A stretch of DNA of 64,000 bases from positions 4,341,938 through 4,405,937 of the forward strand of contig CAJINV010000006.1 in NCBI GenBank assembly GCA_905178155.1. The letters are read 5' to 3'. The DNA comes from Amoebophrya sp. A120 (lineage: Eukaryota; Sar; Dinophyceae; Syndiniales; Amoebophryaceae). The notes under the pieces are model-generated. The model had not been told where the DNA came from and searched no databases. It worked only from the letters and a program-made list of their open reading frames with translations. A program made the position numbers and the translations under genes. Of the stretch, positions 61,101 to 64,000 are shown one piece after another; the first letter of the stretch is position 1, and every line of letters begins with the position of its first letter.

Positions 61101-64000
61101 CATGCTTGGCTGTGCAACATTTTTACAGAGCATTCACTATTCCCAACTCAGCATAATTCCAAGTTTTCAGACCCAGATCGATATTTGCATTTGATACTGC
61201 AGCAGCAGCCGCGACAACATTCTCAGGGCCACGATAATATGCCGACGGGTTGCAGTACAACTTCTAGAGCTGCTGGGCCGGAGGTTCTTGTGCGGCACGA
61301 AGGTCGTTTTGAACATGATCCGAGCATGTTACAAGAATTATCTGGGGCAGCTGCAGCGTCTCGCGTTCTGCGCGATCAGCATGATTTTCGTTCATCATAT
61401 CAACTGTAAAAATGTCTGGGTCTGGAGGGTTGGAACTTGTGATGCTAACTTTACACTCTAAAAAAATCTGTATTGCATGACCAGCAAGAGAGGTCTCGTT
61501 TCTGCTAGGCGGGAAGGGCATTTGTCATGCGGAGTAGGCATCAGGAAGCCCTCCAAAAATCTGTGATGCTAGGTCGTGCATTACAGACATCCTGGGTCGA
61601 GCAAAATATGCATGACAAGTCTCAGAATCTTCCAGACCCAGACATTTTTGCATTTGATACATCAGGTGACGACGCAACAAGCCGCGCCGACGTTGGTGAG
61701 GAAGAACGCCGTCTGCTTATCAAAATGAAAAATCCCCCCTCCCCATATCAAAACGGAAATTTGTGATGCTGATTTGTGGCCACAAATCAGCTTTGTATTG
61801 CACAGAGGCACTGCGGCCAGATCCCCAGGCTAGGTAGGGGCGTATGGGTCTAGTAGTTCAGCATGGCAAACGGCCCCCATTTAGCCCCAACAGCATGGAA
61901 AATCGCTTCCATAATGGGGCGGAAGCTTCTGCCCTTGTCTTCTTGCAAGACAGATGTGATTTGTGGCCTCAAATCCGCAACGCAAATTTTTGGAAACATA
62001 CCTTTTCAATATGGGGAGGGGGGATTTTTCCTCTCAATACTGCTGGCTGCCCAACTACGCATACGCCACGTGTATGAGCTGAAGCGGTTGCCCGGACGAG
62101 GTCGGCCCATTGAGTTGCGTAATATCAGTACACGTGCAGAAGGAGGAGGACCTAGCACAGCAGCAGTTGGCCAAGAAGTTGTAGAACAAGGCGAGGGGCA
62201 GCAGCAGCAGACGACCACGCAGCCTCCGACGGACAAGCTCAGCTTATACCATGCGACGAGCGGATATGGGAGTGTCAGGACCGAAATCGACAAAATCGAA
62301 AAATTTGTAATGCGTAAAATTATGTAGGGCCCAAAAAAAGGCCTGTGTTGGAGAGGAGGCAAATGAGACCGATTGCAAGCCTGTTTAGCCCTAAACATGT
62401 ACTGCCAGAGTAGCATGAGAGGCGCAGTCTTCTTTGCCCAAACAGCATGACAGACTGGATTTTGGTGCTCCCAAAATTTGTCATGCGCCACCTAGAAACT
62501 GAGGCTCCAAGTGGTATCGATTTTATGCATCACAGATTTTTTCGATTTTGTTGATTTCGATCCTGACACCCCCATAGCGGACAAGTAGAACAGGATCTAC
62601 GACTTCAAGGGATGTTATGGATTGTAAAAATGTCTGGGTCTCCTGGAAGATTCTAAACTTGTAGTGCTGTCTCTGGATTCTAAAAAAATTTGTATTGCAT
62701 GACCAGCAAAAGGACTCCAGTTTGTGCTACGTGGAGAGGGCATTTCTCATGCGGTAGAGGCATCACAAAGTACTCTAAAAATCTGTGATGCTAGGGCATG
62801 CATCACAGATCGATCCTGGATCATTCAAAATATGCATGACAAACCCGGCAATCTTCCAGACCCAGACATTTTTCCATTTGACAGATGTTGAAGAGTGACG
62901 ATAGCAGAGGTAGTACTTCTTCTGCCCACAACGCGTCGGCAGCTAACCTTTTGAAGATGCGGAGGACTTCTAGTACTGCGTCAGCTGCTGAACAAGACCG
63001 GGAACAACTACAGCATCCTCCTTTGGAGCAGGAACAACGACACGTTCATCCTCTTCACTTTGACCCAGAAAATCGTAAAACTTTGCGACAAAAAAGTGGA
63101 GACCACACTATGGACGACGAGGACAATAAATTCGTTCCCTGGCAAACCGAATTTCTGGAGCGCATGAGAAACCAAGTTCTACTTTCCGGTGGTTCACCTC
63201 GCTCGATGCACACCGCCGCGGACATTCTTCAGCAAAGACTGCAACTGCAGCAAGCCGATGACCTGCAAGCCGATCTAGATCTTTCGCAGTTGAGCAATTT
63301 ACACCTTTCGTCCCCTCCTGCTCCTGCGGGGACGTCGAGCAGGGCTGTTGCATCTTCTCCTGCTCCTGCGGGGACCACGAGCAGGGCTGTTGCCCCGGTG
63401 GAGCAGGAGGAAGATGAAGATCCTCCTGCAGGTGTTCCTGATAGTCCCATGATCAGGCAGGAACACAAGATGCGTCGGCGACAAAGCGGTAACCTTGGAG
63501 AGATATTGCGAGGTCAGGCTGTTGCTGAGAAGACAGCAAGGGAAATAAAACACGTGCTGCAACGATCGTCGTCGTCCAGCAGGTTGGAAGCAGTTGGAGA
63601 AAATGGAACAGAAAGAATGGACGTTTTTCGAGATACCGCTGCTTTACCAGACGAGTTCGCGCTAGAGCAACATCCTAGAAGTTGTACAACAGCGGAGAGG
63701 ATGAAAATGGACGATATGATCAGCGGCGCACCAGGAGACTTGAGCGGTCTGATTATACCAGGGGGTCATCGTGGTACAACTGGGCGCGCAGCAGCCTGGA
63801 TACAACAACCAGTTCTTCCACCCGACGAATTGCAAAAAGAACTACAGGAGGGACAACAAACTCAGATATGCTGTGTAAAAACGACGTCCCCATCACCATC
63901 TTTCCAGAGTTGTCATGCAAATCTGCAAGTGCTTGAAATGTTTCTCATGCGAGCTGCCCCATGAGACGAGTTTTCTATATTGTATTTTGGAATTCGAATT
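46155..64000 (+). CDS. Gene D: low-complexity protein, 3' partial, disrupted by a tandem duplication
   Basis: The start is the first ATG after an in-frame TGA. Counting a single copy of the duplicated block, 25 introners are present and the visible coding sequence is 4,411 nt without a stop, open at the window end. Exons: 46155-46490, 46752-46818, 46974-47039, 47336-47540, 47864-48028, 48298-48393, 48661-48744, 48953-48984, 49298-49521, 49743-50028, 50251-50412, 50739-50784, 51069-51158, 51438-51707, 51975-52082, 52395-52481, 52746-52855, 53116-53271; then (after the second copy) 60312-60389, 60657-60918, 61202-61397, 61665-61717, 62045-62264, 62582-62615, 62889-63866. As assembled, the second copy joins out of phase and predicts a TGA at 53761-53763. 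The protein is rich in Ser, Gly, Ala and Gln, with a charged coiled-coil-like stretch (RQQREKRELQEQK). No domain recognised. Confidence 0.75.
46491..46746. mobile_element. Introner, family IE-A (left recombination partner)
   Basis: Direct repeats GCACC on both sides show an intact original insertion. Phase 0 in gene D. Its right part (from about 46706) reappears at the middle junction of the duplication. Confidence 0.95.
46819..46968. mobile_element. Introner, family IE-D
   Basis: Direct repeats GAGCA. Phase 1 in gene D. Confidence 0.94.
47040..47330. mobile_element. Introner, family IE-A
   Basis: Diverged repeats TGCTG / ATATG. Phase 1 in gene D. The left arm has an extra GGTTCTGG, and the right arm the CGAT variant. 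Confidence 0.88.
47541..47858. mobile_element. Introner, family IE-F
   Basis: Direct repeats TCGGA. Phase 2 in gene D. Confidence 0.95.
48029..48292. mobile_element. Introner, family IE-A
   Basis: Direct repeats ACCAT. Phase 2 in gene D. The right arm is the CAGACATCCAGGGATAC variant. Confidence 0.93.
48394..48655. mobile_element. Introner, family IE-A
   Basis: Direct repeats AGGGC. Phase 2 in gene D. Confidence 0.95.
48745..48947. mobile_element. Introner, family IE-B
   Basis: Direct repeats CGATC. Phase 2 in gene D. Arms carry AAAAAAGTGTTTACAG. Confidence 0.94.
48985..49292. mobile_element. Introner, family IE-G
   Basis: Diverged repeats AGGAG / ACGAT. Phase 1 in gene D, after a 32-nt exon. 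Confidence 0.9.
49522..49737. mobile_element. Introner, family IE-H
   Basis: Direct repeats CCACA. Phase 0 in gene D. Confidence 0.95.
50029..50245. mobile_element. Introner, family IE-H
   Basis: Direct repeats TCTTC. Phase 1 in gene D. Confidence 0.95.
50413..50733. mobile_element. Introner, family IE-C
   Basis: Direct repeats CTCCT. Phase 1 in gene D. Confidence 0.95.
50785..51063. mobile_element. Introner, family IE-E
   Basis: Repeats AGCCC / AACCC. Phase 2 in gene D, after a 46-nt exon. Confidence 0.93.
51159..51432. mobile_element. Introner, family IE-A
   Basis: Direct repeats GCTGC. Phase 2 in gene D. Confidence 0.94.
51708..51969. mobile_element. Introner, family IE-A
   Basis: Repeats GGGTA / GGGTC. 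Phase 2 in gene D. Confidence 0.93.
52083..52389. mobile_element. Introner, family IE-G
   Basis: Direct repeats CTGGA. Phase 2 in gene D. Confidence 0.95.
52482..52740. mobile_element. Introner, family IE-A
   Basis: Direct repeats GGTGT. Phase 2 in gene D. Closely related to the element at 60390. Confidence 0.95.
52856..53110. mobile_element. Introner, family IE-A
   Basis: Repeats AGACC / AGATC. Phase 1 in gene D. The CGAT variant is in the right arm only. Confidence 0.92.
53272..53526. mobile_element. Chimeric IE-A introner at the duplication junction
   Basis: The left flank is TTCTA and the right flank GCACC, so they do not match. The left part equals the intact element at 60052-60306 (TTCTA on both sides); the right part equals the element at 46491-46746 (GCACC on both sides). 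It also joins a phase-1 exon to a phase-0 exon. Confidence 0.93.
53599..53748. mobile_element. Introner, family IE-D (second copy)
   Basis: Duplicate of 46819-46968; repeats GAGCA. The predicted premature stop follows just after it. Confidence 0.93.
53820..54110. mobile_element. Introner, family IE-A (second copy)
   Basis: Duplicate of 47040-47330. Confidence 0.88.
54321..54638. mobile_element. Introner, family IE-F (second copy)
   Basis: Duplicate of 47541-47858; repeats TCGGA. Confidence 0.94.
54809..55072. mobile_element. Introner, family IE-A (second copy)
   Basis: Duplicate of 48029-48292; repeats ACCAT. Confidence 0.93.
55174..55435. mobile_element. Introner, family IE-A (second copy)
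   Basis: Duplicate of 48394-48655; repeats AGGGC. Confidence 0.94.
55525..55727. mobile_element. Introner, family IE-B (second copy)
   Basis: Duplicate of 48745-48947; repeats CGATC. Confidence 0.93.
55765..56072. mobile_element. Introner, family IE-G (second copy)
   Basis: Duplicate of 48985-49292. Confidence 0.9.
56302..56517. mobile_element. Introner, family IE-H (second copy)
   Basis: Duplicate of 49522-49737; repeats CCACA. Confidence 0.94.
56809..57025. mobile_element. Introner, family IE-H (second copy)
   Basis: Duplicate of 50029-50245; repeats TCTTC. Confidence 0.94.
57193..57513. mobile_element. Introner, family IE-C (second copy)
   Basis: Duplicate of 50413-50733; repeats CTCCT. 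Confidence 0.94.
57565..57843. mobile_element. Introner, family IE-E (second copy)
   Basis: Duplicate of 50785-51063. Confidence 0.93.
57939..58212. mobile_element. Introner, family IE-A (second copy)
   Basis: Duplicate of 51159-51432; repeats GCTGC. Confidence 0.93.
58488..58749. mobile_element. Introner, family IE-A (second copy)
   Basis: Duplicate of 51708-51969. Confidence 0.93.
58863..59169. mobile_element. Introner, family IE-G (second copy)
   Basis: Duplicate of 52083-52389; repeats CTGGA. Confidence 0.94.
59262..59520. mobile_element. Introner, family IE-A (second copy)
   Basis: Duplicate of 52482-52740; repeats GGTGT. Confidence 0.94.
59636..59890. mobile_element. Introner, family IE-A (second copy)
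   Basis: Duplicate of 52856-53110. Confidence 0.92.
60052..60306. mobile_element. Introner, family IE-A (right recombination partner, intact)
   Basis: Direct repeats TTCTA on both sides. Phase 1; it joins the coiled-coil exon to the next unique exon in frame, as expected for the pre-duplication gene. Confidence 0.95.
60390..60651. mobile_element. Introner, family IE-A
   Basis: Direct repeats GAGGG. Phase 1 in gene D. Starts TACCAAATGC. Confidence 0.94.
60919..61196. mobile_element. Introner, family IE-A (CGAT arm variant)
   Basis: Repeats CTCCA / CTGCA. Phase 2 in gene D. The left arm has ACCGATCTGGG and the right arm CCCAGATCGAT. Confidence 0.92.
61398..61659. mobile_element. Introner, family IE-A
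   Basis: Direct repeats CATCA. Phase 0 in gene D. Confidence 0.95.
61718..62039. mobile_element. Introner, family IE-C
   Basis: Direct repeats CTGCT. Phase 2 in gene D. Right end CTCTCAATA. Confidence 0.94.
62265..62576. mobile_element. Introner, family IE-G
   Basis: Direct repeats GCGGA. Phase 0 in gene D. Confidence 0.95.
62616..62883. mobile_element. Introner, family IE-A
   Basis: Direct repeats GATGT. Phase 1 in gene D, after a 34-nt exon. Ends in GACA. Confidence 0.93.
63315..63398 (+). repeat. 42-bp tandem repeat in gene D, two copies
   Basis: Units beginning at 63315 and 63357 encode PAPAGTSSRAVAS and PAPAGTTSRAVAP in frame. Confidence 0.88.
63867..64000. mobile_element. Introner, family IE-E (right end missing)
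   Basis: The left end TATGCTGTGTAAAAACG follows TCAGA at a phase-1 site in gene D. The window closes before the right terminal repeat. Confidence 0.85.

Noticed and set aside
2700-63000. Many short open frames containing peptides such as KYVWVWK or CKNVWVWK
   Set aside because: They are translations of IE-A arms (GTCTGGGTCTGG) that run from an exon into an introner. They recur only because the element recurs.

Overview
The window looks like nuclear DNA of a protist, most probably a parasitic dinoflagellate of the Syndiniales (Amoebophrya-like). That inference rests on its layout: about 118 short insertions with terminal inverted repeats and 5-bp direct repeats split every protein gene and lack fixed GT-AG ends. 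Invasive intronic (introner) elements of this kind have been described in Amoebophrya. No ribosome-binding sites, operons, rRNA, tRNA or CRISPR arrays are visible.

Layout, all genes on the + strand: gene A (before 1 to 10209), an EF-hand calcium-binding protein; an introner-free AT-rich spacer (10210-13392); gene B (13393-32295), a 3,079-residue low-complexity protein with an N-terminal signal peptide; a 6.5-kb spacer (32296-38763) with two isolated introners; gene C (38764-45609), a 1,387-residue low-complexity protein with an N-terminal hydrophobic segment; a 0.5-kb spacer; gene D (46155 to beyond 64000), another low-complexity protein, carrying a perfect-looking tandem duplication of 6,780 bp (46706-53485 and 53486-60265).

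The reconstruction tests itself. Deleting each element plus one 5-bp repeat copy gives single open frames: 9,240 nt for gene B (38 introners), 4,164 nt for gene C (11), 2,406 nt for the visible part of gene A (24 internal insertions) and 4,411 nt for gene D if only one duplicate is counted. Exons are the intervals between elements.

Introner families, named here by terminal motif: IE-A (ATGTCTGGGTCTGG; about 50 copies), IE-B (GCAAGAAAAAACTGT or GCAAGAAAAAAGTGTTACAG; 11), IE-C (AGGAAAAATCCCCCCTCCCC; 8), IE-D (TGCAAAAGTATCGTACTCG; 12), IE-E (GTAAAAACGTCCCCACCCC; 12), IE-F (CAGTGAAAAATGCCCCCACC; 6), IE-G (GTGTCAGGATCGAAATCGAC; 8), IE-H (CAGTGCACAACTCCCCCTCC; 8), and singletons IE-I and IE-J. Nearly all begin TAT and end ATA. 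All share internal words of the type TTTGTSATGC / GCATSACAAA.

Most notable: the duplication in gene D was apparently made by recombination between two IE-A introners, leaving a chimeric introner with unmatched flanks and a predicted frameshift. Also notable are a 1.4-kb TIR transposon nested inside an introner, a TIR-less A-tailed insertion that splits an EF-hand loop, and near-identical introners in opposite orientations within same-strand genes.
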